Below, piece after piece: positions 21,738 to 30,940 of a DNA stretch of 64,000 nt (position 1 is its first letter; the number at the start of each line of letters is the position of its first letter). The notes below the pieces were generated by a model. The model was not told where the DNA came from, searched no databases, and saw only the letters and a list, made by a program, of their open reading frames with translations. Source of the DNA: an uncultured Ectothiorhodospiraceae bacterium. GTDB taxonomy: Bacteria; Pseudomonadota; Gammaproteobacteria; Nitrococcales; Nitrococcaceae. A program made the position numbers and the translations under genes. The stretch covers positions 1 through 64,000 of the forward strand of contig CAJXKP010000011.1 of assembly GCA_913055565.1 (NCBI GenBank), written 5' to 3'.

Positions 21738-23018
21738 CTAATGCTGACCGGCCGACAGGAACTCGATCAGTTCGTTTTCGTCCAGGCTGCGTTGCGGCTC
21801 GTCGCCACGCAGATCCTTGACCGTGTATTGTCCGCTCGCCCGCTCACTCTCCCCGAGCACGACCGCGTAGCGCGCGCCACAGCGATCCGCCCGCTTGAAC
21901 TGACTCTTAAACGATCCGCCGCCGCTGTGGACCCGGATCCGGGCGCCCGGTGACTGATCGCGAACCCTCTCCGACAGCCGGTGGGCCACACCCATCGCTG
22001 CCTCGTCGCCCACCACCAGGTAGGCGTCTGGTCCGGCGACCTCGGGCACACCGAAACGCTCGGTGACCAGGCTTACCAGCCGCTCGATACCGGTGGCGAA
22101 GCCGATCGCCGGGGTGTCGTTACCGCCGATCTGCTCGACCAGGCGGTCGTAGCGCCCGCCAGCGCAAACGGTACCCTGCGCGCCAAGGGCGTCACTGACC
22201 CACTCGAAGACCGTGCGACCGTAGTAGTCCAGACCCCTAACCAGGCGCGGATTAACGGTGTAGGGCTGCCCGGCCGCATCGAGGATACGGGTCAAGCCCT
22301 CGAAATGGGCCCGCGAGGCCTCATCCAAGCGATCCATAAGGCTCGGTGCCGACTCGATGACCGCCTGGAGCTGCGGATTCTTGCTATCGAGGACCCGCAT
22401 GGGATTAGTCTCCAGCCGCCGCTGGGCATCCGCATCGAGGGCCTCCCAGTGCGCCCGGAAATGCGATACCAATTCCTCGCGATAGGCGCGGCGGGCCTCG
22501 GCACTACCCAGCGAGTTGATCTCCAGGCGCACATCGCCCAATCCGAGGGCCCGGAGCATACGGCCCGTCATCAGGATCATCTCGGCATCGATGTCCGGCC
22601 CTTGCAACCCGAACACCTCCGCGCCGATTTGGTGGAACTGCCGATAGCGCCCCTTTTGGGGGCGTTCATGCCGAAACATCGGCCCCGCGTACCAGAGCCG
22701 CTGCTCCTTGCTATGCAGCAACCCATGCTGAATACCCGCCCGCACGCAGCCGGCGGTGCCCTCCGGTCGGAGGCTGAGGCTATCACCGTTGCGATCCTCG
22801 AAGGAATACATCTCCTTCTCGACGATATCGGTCACCTCGCCGATGGAGCGCGCAAAGAGTTCGGTATGCTCCAACGCGGGCAGCCGAATCTCGTCGTAGC
22901 CGTAGGCCGCCAGCGTCGCCTGCAGGGTCGTCTCGACCTGACGCCAGACCGGCGTTGCGGACGGCAGGATATCCGCGAAGCCGCGAATGCTTTGAATGCG
23001 ATTGCTGTCGCTAGTCAT
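21738..23018 (-). CDS. hisS: Histidyl-tRNA synthetase
   Basis: Class II aminoacyl-tRNA synthetase of 426 residues. It starts with the [12 protein letters not shown] block. Motif 2 ([17 protein letters not shown], about 109-125), the histidine-specific loop [15 protein letters not shown] (about 260-274) and motif 3 (GIGRE-like [11 protein letters not shown]) are present, followed by the anticodon-binding HGTP domain. ATG 23018 has little ribosome-site signal but gives the family N-terminus; the longer upstream frame only overlaps rodZ. In most gammaproteobacteria ispG lies between rodZ and hisS; here it is absent. Confidence 0.97.
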   Translation of the reverse strand: MTSDSNRIQSIRGFADILPSATPVWRQVETTLQATLAAYGYDEIRLPALEHTELFARSIGEVTDIVEKEMYSFEDRNGDSLSLRPEGTAGCVRAGIQHGLLHSKEQRLWYAGPMFRHERPQKGRYRQFHQIGAEVFGLQGPDIDAEMILMTGRMLRALGLGDVRLEINSLGSAEARRAYREELVSHFRAHWEALDADAQRRLETNPMRVLDSKNPQLQAVIESAPSLMDRLDEASRAHFEGLTRILDAAGQPYTVNPRLVRGLDYYGRTVFEWVSDALGAQGTVCAGGRYDRLVEQIGGNDTPAIGFATGIERLVSLVTERFGVPEVAGPDAYLVVGDEAAMGVAHRLSERVRDQSPGARIRVHSGGGSFKSQFKRADRCGARYAVVLGESERASGQYTVKDLRGDEPQRSLDENELIEFLSAGQH

Positions 23019-23064
23019 TGGTTCATCAGGCAAGCCAAAGGAATGGGGCCGCGCCGCACCGCCG

Positions 23065-24450
23065 TTACGGGCCGCCGAGCTCGAAGCGCGCCATACCCTG
23101 CCGTGAATATTGCTTGAGGTCCACCGCCTGCCCCCGGTAGCTAACATCGACGTTGTCGACATCGCCTACCACCAGCTCAAACGGGGGCTCGCCCGTAATC
23201 CGTCGCTCCCCGAACTCCGTGACCAGCTCGAACAGTAGGCGCCGCCCGCGGGCGTCACGAATCTCCATCCAGGATTGGCCGGCAAAGCTCAGTTCGATGG
23301 TCGCCTTATTCGCTGACTCATCGGCTGAAGGCATCGGCGATGTCCGCACATCAGCCTCCCCGTCGGACTGGCCGACACGGCTCCCTGCGGACGCGACGCC
23401 CGGCTCCGAAGCGCCATTCGCCGCTGCTGGATCGTCGCTACCAGAAGACGCCTCTTGCGTAGCCGACTCGGAATCTGGGCGTGCAGTGCCGTCCGTCATG
23501 CCTGGGGACGTGCCCGTATTCGTCTCGACATCGCCGCGCCCAGGTTCCGGCGCGGCCTCGCCAAGCGGGCCACCGAACTCGTCGCTCGCCTCGTCGTCGG
23601 CGATGTCAGCGGGATCGTCACCGGGCAGCAGCGACTCATCCCCAGCGAGCGGGTCACCCTCAAGGAGGCTATCGAGCTCGGCTCCCACCTCCCCGGTTCG
23701 CCGGGGCGGGGACGTCCGTGTCGGATCGCCACTGGGGCGGGCGTTGCCGTCAGCTGCGCCGTCCGTTGGCGTCGCCGATAGCCCCATCTCAGCCCCACCA
23801 CTGCTAGCCGTGTCCGTCGCCACGTCGGCGCTTTCCTGGGCGGCCGTACCGCCACCACCGCCGCCCCCCTCAGGCGCCATGCCAGGCGTCTTCGAGGTAC
23901 CGTCTTGCTCCGCTTGGCCGGCACCGCCACCCTCACCACTGGCGTCCTCGGATCCATCCACGGTTTCGGCATCCTGACCCGCTGCGTAATCGGCGACGCT
24001 ATCAACACCACGCTGGGTCGCTTCGCCCACCCACGCCGGAAGGGACATATCGGTCAGCGTAACAAGGGCCACGCCGCCACCGACTGCGGCCAGAAGCAAC
24101 AACGACAGAACCCAGCGAACGCCCGGCCGCTTAATACCGCTCGCACGGCCGACCGCGGGCTTGAGCGGGCGCTGCTGTTCACGCCCTCCCACCCGTTCGT
24201 AGGAGGCGAGCAGTACACCCTCATTGAGTTCGAGATAGCGGGCATAGGCCCGCAGATAGCCCTTGGTGAAGGTCGATGGCGGCAGATTAGTGTAATCATC
24301 CGCCTCGATTGCCTCGATCATTTCCCGATCGAGATGCAGGGCATCAGCCACCTCGGACACGCTCAGACCGCGATTCTCGCGCCCGAGTCTCAGCCGCTGG
24401 CCCGGGCCCTCAGCGGGCGCTGGGGGTTCCTGTTCCTCAGAGACGTCCAT
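23065..24450 (-). CDS. rodZ: Cytoskeleton protein RodZ
   Basis: Bitopic protein that links MreB to the cell-wall elongation machinery. From ATG 24450 (GGGAG site) it is 461 residues. The cytoplasmic Xre-type helix-turn-helix spans about 18-85, a basic juxtamembrane patch about 95-112 and one transmembrane helix about 113-135. A very long low-complexity acidic Gly/Ser/Asp/Glu-rich linker (about 150-370) follows, and the C-terminal beta-rich DUF4115 domain includes [18 protein letters not shown]. The linker is longer and more acidic than in E. coli RodZ (337 residues), which is consistent with a halophile. Its start overlaps the pilF stop by 14 bases. Confidence 0.94.
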   Translation of the reverse strand: MDVSEEQEPPAPAEGPGQRLRLGRENRGLSVSEVADALHLDREMIEAIEADDYTNLPPSTFTKGYLRAYARYLELNEGVLLASYERVGGREQQRPLKPAVGRASGIKRPGVRWVLSLLLLAAVGGGVALVTLTDMSLPAWVGEATQRGVDSVADYAAGQDAETVDGSEDASGEGGGAGQAEQDGTSKTPGMAPEGGGGGGGTAAQESADVATDTASSGGAEMGLSATPTDGAADGNARPSGDPTRTSPPRRTGEVGAELDSLLEGDPLAGDESLLPGDDPADIADDEASDEFGGPLGEAAPEPGRGDVETNTGTSPGMTDGTARPDSESATQEASSGSDDPAAANGASEPGVASAGSRVGQSDGEADVRTSPMPSADESANKATIELSFAGQSWMEIRDARGRRLLFELVTEFGERRITGEPPFELVVGDVDNVDVSYRGQAVDLKQYSRQGMARFELGGP

Positions 24451-25201
24451 CGGACTCCCACTCAAGGAGCTCGGCGGTCTGCTCCGAGTCCGGGAACTTA
24501 TTGCGGAGGAGCTGCTTATAGCTTGCGACCGCGTCCTTATTACCTAGCTGGGTCTCGATGCGCACCCCGATCCAGGCGCTCTTGGGCGACTGACGCGCCA
24601 CATCGAGGTAGCGCTGGAGATACCCGCGCGCCGACATGTACTGCTCGCGCTGAAGCTGGATATCAGCCATGTACAACAGCGCCTGCGGTTGTTCTTTGTT
24701 CTCCCTAAGCGCGCGCCGCAGATAGTCCTCGGCCTGGTCGGGCTCCTCATTACGCAGCGCGCAGATACCGGCATTCGTTAGCGGTACCTCGGGCGTCGCA
24801 TACGTTGAGATATCAGCGGCCCGGTCGAAGTACTCCCGAGCCGCGTCGGGCTCACCGCGGCCACAAAGGAAACGACCGTAATTGTTCAATACCCGCGCAT
24901 TCTTGCTATCGAGCGACACGGATTCCTCGTAAGCGGCCTCGGCCTTATCCGGCTTATCCAGCCGCTCAAAGGCCAAAGCCCGCACCATGTAGGCATCCGA
25001 GCTATCAGGGTTCTGACGGATCGCCTTATTGAGCTTTTGAAGCGCCCGCTGCGGCTCACCCTGCTGGAGCAACTCGATACCGAGCTTGGTATTGGCCTCG
25101 GCGGCCTTCCTATCCTTATCGCCCACCGACGCGGTCCCGGCGCAGCCGGTGAACGCCACGGCAGCGGCAACCAGCAGGCCCGCGGCCAGGATGCGCCTCA
25201 T
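24437..25201 (-). CDS. pilF: Type IV pilus biogenesis/stability lipoprotein PilF (PilW)
   Basis: TPR outer-membrane pilotin for the PilQ secretin. It is 254 residues with a signal peptide and lipobox FTGC (lipidated Cys20) and about six TPR motifs (for example [39 protein letters not shown]). The ATG overlaps the rlmN stop by four bases (ATGA). It is conserved between rlmN and rodZ even in organisms without pili, so its presence alone does not prove piliation. Confidence 0.93.
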   Translation of the reverse strand: MRRILAAGLLVAAAVAFTGCAGTASVGDKDRKAAEANTKLGIELLQQGEPQRALQKLNKAIRQNPDSSDAYMVRALAFERLDKPDKAEAAYEESVSLDSKNARVLNNYGRFLCGRGEPDAAREYFDRAADISTYATPEVPLTNAGICALRNEEPDQAEDYLRRALRENKEQPQALLYMADIQLQREQYMSARGYLQRYLDVARQSPKSAWIGVRIETQLGNKDAVASYKQLLRNKFPDSEQTAELLEWESDGRL

Positions 25202-26307
25202 ACGGCAACCTCTTGGCTGGCCGACTGTCGCTCGCGGCGCTTGGTGCGGTCGTCGACCCGCCCCACGAGCTGCCCGCAGGCACCATCGATATCGTCACCC
25301 CGGGTCTTACGGGTCGTCGTAATGTAGCCCGCTCGCTGCAGGATCTGCGAGAAACGTTCGATCCGCTCGCGCGACGAGCACTCGTACGGCGCGCCGGGGA
25401 AGGGATTGAAGGGGATTAGGTTGATTTTCGACGGGATGTCATCCAGCAGGGCCGCCAGCTCCCGCGCGTGAGCGTCGCTGTCATTGACGCCATCCAGCAT
25501 GACGTATTCCCAAGTGATCTTGTGGTGCGGCGTCTGCGAGACGTAGTGACGGCACGCGGCCAGTAACTCGGCGAGCGGATGCCGTTGATTCAGCGGCACG
25601 ATCTCATCGCGCAGGGCGTCATTCGGGGCATGCAACGACACCGCCAGGCTGATATCGCTGACCTCGGCCATGCGGTACATATTGGGCACGAGCCCAGAGG
25701 TAGAGAGCGTGACCCGGCGCCGTGACAGCCCATAGGCATAACGATCCACCATCAAACGCGTCGCCGGCATCACCGCCTTGAAGTTGGCTAAGGGCTCCCC
25801 CATGCCCATCATGACCACGTTAGTCACGCGACGGCCCCGGCCTTCATCCGCCAGGGCCTGGGCGGCGAAGCGTACCTGGCCGATGATCTCCGCGGTCGTA
25901 AGATTGCGATTAAAGCCCTGCTGCGCCGTGGAGCAGAACTTGCAGTCCAGCGCGCAGCCGACCTGCGAGGACACGCACAGGGTCCCGCGACTCGCCTCGG
26001 GGATAAACACCAGCTCGATGGCGTTACCGCCATCGACCGCGAGTAGCCATTTGCGTGTGCCGTCGACCGATTCCTGATCGAAAACGGCCTGGGGCATGCG
26101 GATCTCCGCGGCATCGCCGAGCTTCTGGCGAAGCGGCTTGCTGAGATCGGTCATGGCCTCGAAATCCGAGACGCAGCGCTGGTGGATCCACTGCATGACC
26201 TGCTTGGCGCGGAACGGCTTCTCACCAATATCGGCGAAAAAGCCCTGCATGGCCTCGAAGTCCAGATCCAGCAGATTGACCGGCGCTGTGTGCTCGTTAC
26301 TCGTCAT
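25198..26307 (-). CDS. rlmN: Dual-specificity 23S rRNA/tRNA adenine-C2 methyltransferase RlmN
   Basis: Radical SAM enzyme that methylates C2 of A2503 in 23S rRNA and A37 in a subset of tRNAs. It is 369 residues. The [4Fe-4S] cluster cysteines are in CALDCKFC (Cys118, Cys122, Cys125). The two mechanistic cysteines correspond to Cys111 and Cys344 (GACGQL). The MGMGEPL motif for SAM binding and the VSLHAPND block are present. Its ATG overlaps the ndk stop by one base (TAATG). Confidence 0.97.
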   Translation of the reverse strand: MTSNEHTAPVNLLDLDFEAMQGFFADIGEKPFRAKQVMQWIHQRCVSDFEAMTDLSKPLRQKLGDAAEIRMPQAVFDQESVDGTRKWLLAVDGGNAIELVFIPEASRGTLCVSSQVGCALDCKFCSTAQQGFNRNLTTAEIIGQVRFAAQALADEGRGRRVTNVVMMGMGEPLANFKAVMPATRLMVDRYAYGLSRRRVTLSTSGLVPNMYRMAEVSDISLAVSLHAPNDALRDEIVPLNQRHPLAELLAACRHYVSQTPHHKITWEYVMLDGVNDSDAHARELAALLDDIPSKINLIPFNPFPGAPYECSSRERIERFSQILQRAGYITTTRKTRGDDIDGACGQLVGRVDDRTKRRERQSASQEVAV

Positions 26308-26738
26308 TATGCCTCGCGGGCGAAGATCTCGTCGTCACCGAAGAAGAAGTCGATCTCGTTGCAGGCCGTCTCCGTAGAGTCCGAGCCGTGGACGGCATTG
26401 GCATCGATGGTCTCGGCGAGATCGTGGCGGATGGTACCGGCCGCAGCCTCCTGCGGATTGGTCTCGCCCATGATCTCGCGATTCTTGGCGATGGCGTTCT
26501 CGCCCTCGAGCACCTGAACCAGGATGGGCCCGGAGGTCATGAACCCGACGAGATTATCGAAAAAGGAACGCTCGCGATGGACGGCGTAGAACTTCTCCGC
26601 CTGAGCGCGCGAGAGATGGACCATCTTGGCCGCGATGATCCGCAGCCCCGCTTTCTCGAAACGGCTGTAGATCTCGCCGATGGCATTGCGAGCGACGGCA
26701 TCGGGCTTAACGATCGACAGCGTGCGTTCGATGGCCAT
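26307..26738 (-). CDS. ndk: Nucleoside diphosphate kinase
   Basis: Transfers the gamma-phosphate from ATP to NDPs through a phospho-histidine. It is 143 residues, the standard length, with [10 protein letters not shown] near the N-terminus (6-15) and the active-site NAVHGSDS with His117. It is the first gene of the ndk-rlmN-pilF-rodZ-hisS-yfgM-bamB run. Its ATG has an AGGAG ribosome site. The long upstream non-coding region (26739-27194) is described separately. Confidence 0.98.
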   Translation of the reverse strand: MAIERTLSIVKPDAVARNAIGEIYSRFEKAGLRIIAAKMVHLSRAQAEKFYAVHRERSFFDNLVGFMTSGPILVQVLEGENAIAKNREIMGETNPQEAAAGTIRHDLAETIDANAVHGSDSTETACNEIDFFFGDDEIFAREA

Positions 26739-27194
26739 GGACTTCTCCTAAGTTGACGTTTTGAGCCGTTACGGCGGCCGCCCCCGCGAGGCGACCGCAA
26801 CCAGGCAGAATAGTCTAACTCCGCGACAGAGGACCTACAATCAAGGGCAGCGCCTAGCAGCAATTCTAATTAAGTGATCGCCAGAAGAGCGAGTGGTCGC
26901 TTTACCCCCTGCCGAGGGACGCCACAAGCCTTCCCCGGAGGCTCGACTGCGGCCTTCCCCGGCCGCAGACGCCCTCGGCAGGGGGTAAAGCGACCGCCTC
27001 GAAGGTGGACATGAGAATTGCTGGGCGCTTAGGCAAACAGTGACCAGCCCCCGCGGACCCCGCCGGGGCCGCCTTGCGCGTGGCCAGGCGGCGTCCCAAA
27101 GCTTGACCCCATCGCAAGTACAGCACGACGCGCCGCGCCTTGCGCGCGCTAGCGCTCAACGGCCAGAGGCTCGCGCGGATGGTCCAGCGTTCCC
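26739..27194. other. 456-base intergenic region between iscA and ndk, rich in secondary structure
   Basis: It contains a large inverted-repeat element (26895-26995) and a 7-bp hairpin GCCGCCT/AGGCGGC (27068-27074 with 27086-27092). An AT-richer stretch (about 26850-26885) could hold the ndk promoter on the minus strand. Open frames here have no ribosome site and overlap the palindrome, so I call no gene. Confidence 0.5.
26895..26995. repeat. 101-bp element: perfect 24-bp inverted arms enclosing two matching hairpins
   Basis: Positions 26895-26918 are exactly complementary to 26972-26995 (24 of 24; begins GGTCGCTTTACC). The 53-base interior folds into two further hairpins: a 7-bp one around 26928-26944 (AGCCTTC/GGAGGCT, one G-T) and a perfect 8-bp one at 26947-26968 (CTGCGGCC/GGCCGCAG). 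Both inner hairpins carry the same CCTTCCCCGG apex. The whole would form a three-way junction as RNA or single-stranded DNA. No target duplication is visible at the ends and no T-run follows, so it is neither an obvious MITE nor a standard terminator. Confidence 0.85.
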
Positions 27195-27521
27195 CTAACC
27201 GACGGAGAAGCTCTCGCCGCAACCGCAGTCGCCCGTGGCGTTGGGATTGCGAAACTTGAATTCGTCGTTGATCCCCTCCCGAACGAAATCCACCTCCAGG
27301 CCGTCCAGGAACGGCATGCTCTTGCGGTCGATGACGACCTTCGCACCGTGCGCCTCAAACACGGAGTCGTCCTCGCTGACCTCGTCGGCGTAATCCACCG
27401 TGTACATAAACCCGGAGCACCCCGACGTCCGCACCCCGAGGCGCAAACCCTCACTACCCTCGCGACCGGTTATCGACCGGCGGATGTGCTCCGCGGCACG
27501 TTCTGTCAATTCAATGCTCAT
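27195..27521 (-). CDS. iscA: A-type iron-sulfur carrier protein IscA
   Basis: Carries Fe-S clusters or iron from the scaffold to target proteins. It is 108 residues with the three conserved cysteines Cys35 (TSGCSGF), Cys99 and Cys101 (GDCGCGESF). Sequence around LRLGVRTSGCSG and the FNEGFKFTNPN-like INDEFKFRNPN block is closer to IscA than to ErpA or SufA. ATG 27521 has a CGGAGGT site lying inside the end of the upstream IscU-like gene; the two overlap by 11 bases. Confidence 0.93.
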   Translation of the reverse strand: MSIELTERAAEHIRRSITGREGSEGLRLGVRTSGCSGFMYTVDYADEVSEDDSVFEAHGAKVVIDRKSMPFLDGLEVDFVREGINDEFKFRNPNATGDCGCGESFSVG

Positions 27522-27888
27522 AGCTACCTCCGATTGCGTCGCATGAAAGCGCCAGCCGCAGCGCGTCCTCGATACGGAGGGCATCACCACCGGCCTCTGC
27601 CGGCAGCCCCAAGGCATCGAGGGCGTCCCGGGCGTTGATACGGCAGGCCGCCTGGCGCGCGTGGCCGATAATACGGGCGGCCAACCAGTCCGCGATTGCC
27701 AGCGCCTCTAAGGCCCCATAGACCTCGAAGCGCGCGTCCGCGATGACCTCATCGTTTATCTGGACCCAGGCTACCACCCAAAGCCCATCACTGAGACCAC
27801 CAATCTCGGCGACACGATAACCGCTGGCATCGACCGGCCCCCCAACATGGCTGAGACGCGACCACCAACCGCCCTCACGATCGGCCAT
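27511..27888 (-). CDS. IscU/NifU-N-like protein lacking all three cluster cysteines
   Basis: A 125-residue protein that aligns with IscU through DARFEVYG, AAR(I)IGHARQAACRINARDALDALGLP and RIEDALRLAL, in the same order and spacing. The IscU ligands Cys37, Cys63 and Cys106 (E. coli) correspond to Asp34, Ala59 and Asp102, so it cannot hold a cluster in the usual way. The N-terminal helix of IscU (YSEKVIDHY) is also not recognisable. Start ATG 27888 is one base after the desulfurase stop (TGAGATG), so translation is coupled. It lies between a cysteine desulfurase and IscA. It may be a regulatory or structural partner of the desulfurase, a paralogue that lost its function, or a scaffold with other ligands. 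Confidence 0.8.
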   Translation of the reverse strand: MADREGGWWSRLSHVGGPVDASGYRVAEIGGLSDGLWVVAWVQINDEVIADARFEVYGALEALAIADWLAARIIGHARQAACRINARDALDALGLPAEAGGDALRIEDALRLALSCDAIGGSYEH

Positions 27889-27889
27889 C

Positions 27890-29137
27890 TCAGGCAACCA
27901 GCACCGGTTCGTCGGCCATGCCGTAGAGCTCGGCGACACTAGCCCCTGCCTGCATATGGCGCCAGGCCGGGGACGGACCACGCAGCTGCGCAATAACGCG
28001 AACCATAGCAGCCACCGCCGCGTCGATCTGAACCTCGCTGAGCTCGCGCCCCAGGCTAATGCGCAGCGCCGCGGCCGCTAGCGCCTCAGGGCGCCCCATG
28101 GCCTGCAGCACATGAGAGGGCACGCCCTCGCGCGAGCTGCAGGCGGAGCCGGCCGAGACGGTAAGCTCACCGCCGAGCGCGGTACGCAGCGCGTCGCCGT
28201 GCACCCCAGCGACGCTGACATTAAGGATCCGCGCACTACCATCGCGGCGGCCATTGCGCACCAGGCCACCAATCCCGGCGAGGCCCTGTTCCAAGCGCTC
28301 GCGCAATCGCGCGATATGGGCCTGATCCACGGCGCGGCGTTGCGAGCCGAGCCGAAAGGCTTCCGCCATGCCCACGATCTGGTGGAGTGCAGGGGTCCCG
28401 GCGCGAAGTCCAGTCTCCTGGCCGCCACCGATGATGACAGGTTCCAATCGAGCACGCGGCTCCAGGCGTCGCCATAGGGCCCCAACGCCCGGCGGGCCGT
28501 ACCACTTGTGGGCCGACAGGGAGACGAGGTCCACGGGCCTATCCGCCAGCCGCTCCGGCCACTCGGCCATGCCCTGGGCCGCATCCACGTGCATCAGGGC
28601 CCCGGAGGCATGGGCCAACTCCCCCAGCGCCGGGCCATCCTGGATAACGCCCGTCTCATTATTGATCGACATCACCGAGACCAGCGCCACATCATCGCCG
28701 AGAACCTCGGCAAGGGCATCGGGTGCCAGGTAGCCGTCGCTATCCGGCAGCAGCCGCGTGACCGCGAAGCCCTCGCGCGCCAAGCGCTCACAGGCGGCCA
28801 GCACCGCATCATGCTCGGTGGCCACGGTGACGACGCGATGACCACGCCCCCGGGCACGCTGCATGCGCGCACCGCCCAAAACGGCGAGGTTATCCGCCTC
28901 CGTCGCCCCCGAGGTCCAGATGATCTCGCGGGCGTCGGCACCGATAGCCGTCGCCAGCGTTTCGCGGGCCGCCTCGATGCGCGCTGCCGCCGCGCGGCCG
29001 GCGGGATGGGCGCTCGCCGGGTTGGCAACACCCTCCTCGGAGACCAGCGCGTCGTTGACGCACTGCGCCACCGCGGGATCAACGGGCGTACTCGCCGCGT
29101 AGTCGAGGTACAAGGCCCTCGAGCGTGCAGCGGTCAC
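27890..29137 (-). CDS. Cysteine desulfurase (IscS/NifS family)
   Basis: PLP enzyme that releases sulfur from cysteine as a persulfide for Fe-S clusters and thio-modifications. It is 415 residues with the PLP-stacking His109 (ATEHDAVL), Asp/Gln pocket (MHVDAAQG), Schiff-base Lys211 ([10 protein letters not shown]) and catalytic Cys333 in [11 protein letters not shown]. The start is GTG 29137, overlapping the cysE stop by four bases. It is the only desulfurase in the window; no iscR, true iscU, hscBA or fdx gene accompanies it, unlike the standard isc operon. Confidence 0.93.
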   Translation of the reverse strand: MTAARSRALYLDYAASTPVDPAVAQCVNDALVSEEGVANPASAHPAGRAAAARIEAARETLATAIGADAREIIWTSGATEADNLAVLGGARMQRARGRGHRVVTVATEHDAVLAACERLAREGFAVTRLLPDSDGYLAPDALAEVLGDDVALVSVMSINNETGVIQDGPALGELAHASGALMHVDAAQGMAEWPERLADRPVDLVSLSAHKWYGPPGVGALWRRLEPRARLEPVIIGGGQETGLRAGTPALHQIVGMAEAFRLGSQRRAVDQAHIARLRERLEQGLAGIGGLVRNGRRDGSARILNVSVAGVHGDALRTALGGELTVSAGSACSSREGVPSHVLQAMGRPEALAAAALRISLGRELSEVQIDAAVAAMVRVIAQLRGPSPAWRHMQAGASVAELYGMADEPVLVA

Positions 29138-29952
29138 TCCCCTGTGCCCTCTCGTGGCTCGGCCTCGACCGCCGCATCAGGGTCCGACTCGGGCGCGCCA
29201 TCCTCGATGCCACAGCCCTCCAGATCCGGGATACCCTCCGTGGACACGTGGCCACCGACCTCGCGCAGCGCCTGGCACATCTCCTCAAGGCGCTGATCCG
29301 TGTACTCGACGTGATCGAGGATCGCGTTAATGGCACCGGCCACGGGATCAGGCATGTCGCGGGTGGCGCCATAGGCCTCGAAGCCGATCTTGCGCGCCGT
29401 CGCCTCGCGCCGCCGATCACTCTCGCTGTCGGTATCACACGCGCGCCGCGCCACCCGCGCCGGGATGCCGATCATGGTCGCGCCCTCCGGGACATCCTTA
29501 ACGACCACGGCATTGGAACCGACACGCGCGCCCGTGCCTACCATCAGGGGACCCAGGATCTTGGCCCCGGCGCCAACCACCACGTCATCGCCGATCGTGG
29601 GATGGCGTTTACCGGGCGCCCAGGACGTACCTCCCAGGGTTACCCCCTGATAGAGGGTCACGTCGTTGCCGATGACGGCCGTCTCACCGATCACGACACC
29701 GAGGCCGTGGTCGATGAAGAAGCGGCGGCCGATAACCGCTCCGGGATGGATCTCGATGCCGGTGACCCAGCGGGCGATCACCGAGATGAAACGGCTCAGC
29801 CAGCGCAGCCTCCGCAGCCAGAGCCAGTGGGTCAGCCGGTGGAACAGCAGGGCATGAACCCCGGGATAGGTGGTTACCACCTCAAAGCTGTGGCGAGCCG
29901 CCGGATCACGGTCGAAGACACAGCGGACATCCTCTCTTACTCGCTCGAACAT
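29134..29952 (-). CDS. cysE: Serine O-acetyltransferase
   Basis: Acetylates serine, the first step of cysteine synthesis. The protein has 272 residues. A short helical N-terminal domain is followed by a left-handed beta-helix of hexapeptide repeats ([43 protein letters not shown], and so on). The catalytic His-Asp pair lies in the IDHG region. The C-terminal ~60 residues are strongly acidic ([18 protein letters not shown]), as in halophiles. In many bacteria it precedes iscR-iscS; here it precedes the desulfurase directly. Confidence 0.95.
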   Translation of the reverse strand: MFERVREDVRCVFDRDPAARHSFEVVTTYPGVHALLFHRLTHWLWLRRLRWLSRFISVIARWVTGIEIHPGAVIGRRFFIDHGLGVVIGETAVIGNDVTLYQGVTLGGTSWAPGKRHPTIGDDVVVGAGAKILGPLMVGTGARVGSNAVVVKDVPEGATMIGIPARVARRACDTDSESDRRREATARKIGFEAYGATRDMPDPVAGAINAILDHVEYTDQRLEEMCQALREVGGHVSTEGIPDLEGCGIEDGAPESDPDAAVEAEPREGTGE

Positions 29953-30083
29953 GGGCCTATTGTCCCGGAAGCGGGGGAAGACCGCCGGCCACGGCCGAGC
30001 CTAGCAACCCAGCTGGACCGCGACGACGGGCGCTACAGTGTACTAGTGCGTGCTCGCGAGTGGCCAAGATGCGACGCCCGCGG

Positions 30084-30099
30084 GCGGCTTGTCAGCCGC
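30084..30099 (-). terminator. Small hairpin across the trmJ stop codon
   Basis: GCGGCT (30084-30089) pairs with AGCCGC (30094-30099) around a four-base loop that includes the trmJ TGA. There is no U-tract. It is a weak candidate for an mRNA 3' structure ahead of cysE. Confidence 0.25.
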
Positions 30100-30814
30100 G
30101 GCTTCGGCTCTTCTCCGCCGCCCGCAATAGGCCACGGACCAGATTCACCTCCGCGGCGACGGGGCCCGCGCGCTGGAAAAGCCGGCGCAGGCGCAGGCTC
30201 ATCGAGCCCAGGCCTGCCCGATCAACGTAGCCCGACTCCAGAGCCAGCCGCTCGAAGTGCTCGAACAATCCCTCCAGATGGGCCCCGGTCGCGGCGGGTT
30301 CGCCATCGCCCCCCTCGGCTACCCAATCGCCCTCGGTGGCCACCCGCAGCTCGTAGGCGAGCAGCTGCACCGCCGCGGCGAGATTCAGGGAGGCATGCGC
30401 CGGATCGGCCGGGATATGCACCAGCCGCTGGCATAGGACCGTCTCATCATTGGTCAGCCCGGAGTGCTCGCGCCCGAAGACCACGGCCACGGGCTGCGAA
30501 CTGGCGGCGGTAGCAAGCTCGCTGGCGACACCGCGGGGACTACGGGCGGGCACGCCGATGCGGCGCTCCCGGGCGGTGACCGCCGCCACAAGCCCACAAT
30601 CGGCCACGGCCGACGCCAAATCCGGAAAGACGGCGGCCTCATCGATGACGGCCGCGGCATGCGAGGCGTTGGCGCGAGCCCCATCGTCCAGGGCACACTC
30701 CGGCGCTGCCAGCCGCAGGCTCGAAAAGCCCATGGTGCGTTGGGCCCGGGCGGCCGCCCCCACATTACCGGGGTGGGTCGTACCGACGAGCACGAAATGG
30801 ATGGGACCAGTCAT
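30092..30814 (-). CDS. trmJ: tRNA (cytidine/uridine-2'-O-)-methyltransferase TrmJ
   Basis: SPOUT methyltransferase that modifies position 32 of several tRNAs. From ATG 30814 it is 240 residues and opens with IHFVLVGTTHPGNVGAAARAQRTMG, the TrmJ signature. The knot motifs include VVFGREHSGLTNDE and IPADPAHASLNLAAAV. An in-frame ATG at 30853 would add 13 residues but has no ribosome site. It is divergent from suhB, a conserved pair, and precedes cysE by 139 bases. Confidence 0.94.
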   Translation of the reverse strand: MTGPIHFVLVGTTHPGNVGAAARAQRTMGFSSLRLAAPECALDDGARANASHAAAVIDEAAVFPDLASAVADCGLVAAVTARERRIGVPARSPRGVASELATAASSQPVAVVFGREHSGLTNDETVLCQRLVHIPADPAHASLNLAAAVQLLAYELRVATEGDWVAEGGDGEPAATGAHLEGLFEHFERLALESGYVDRAGLGSMSLRLRRLFQRAGPVAAEVNLVRGLLRAAEKSRSRG

Positions 30815-30940
30815 AACGTCGATCTCGCTGGCATCGGGTCGTGTATCGGCCATGGCGACGCGCGTCACGGCTACGCCAGCAGCGCGGTTTCTATTATACT
30901 AGTCGCTTAATCCTAGACACGGCTTCAGGCGGCGACACCC

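Noticed and set aside
19768-23117. Open frames on the plus strand opposite bamB and hisS
   Set aside because: They lie fully antisense to well-supported genes and the translations look like shuffled low-complexity sequence.
26895-26995. Ordinary Rho-independent terminator for iscA
   Set aside because: The stem is far longer than usual, the interior holds two ordered hairpins, and there is no U-tract on either strand.
26902-27222. 106-codon minus-strand frame between iscA and ndk
   Set aside because: It overlaps the iscA stop and runs through the 101-bp palindrome; no ribosome site and an Arg/Ala-rich composition.
29125-30513. 462-codon plus-strand frame opposite cysE and trmJ
   Set aside because: It is antisense to two recognised genes; the C-terminal part is Pro/Arg/Ala-rich and typical of a shadow frame.
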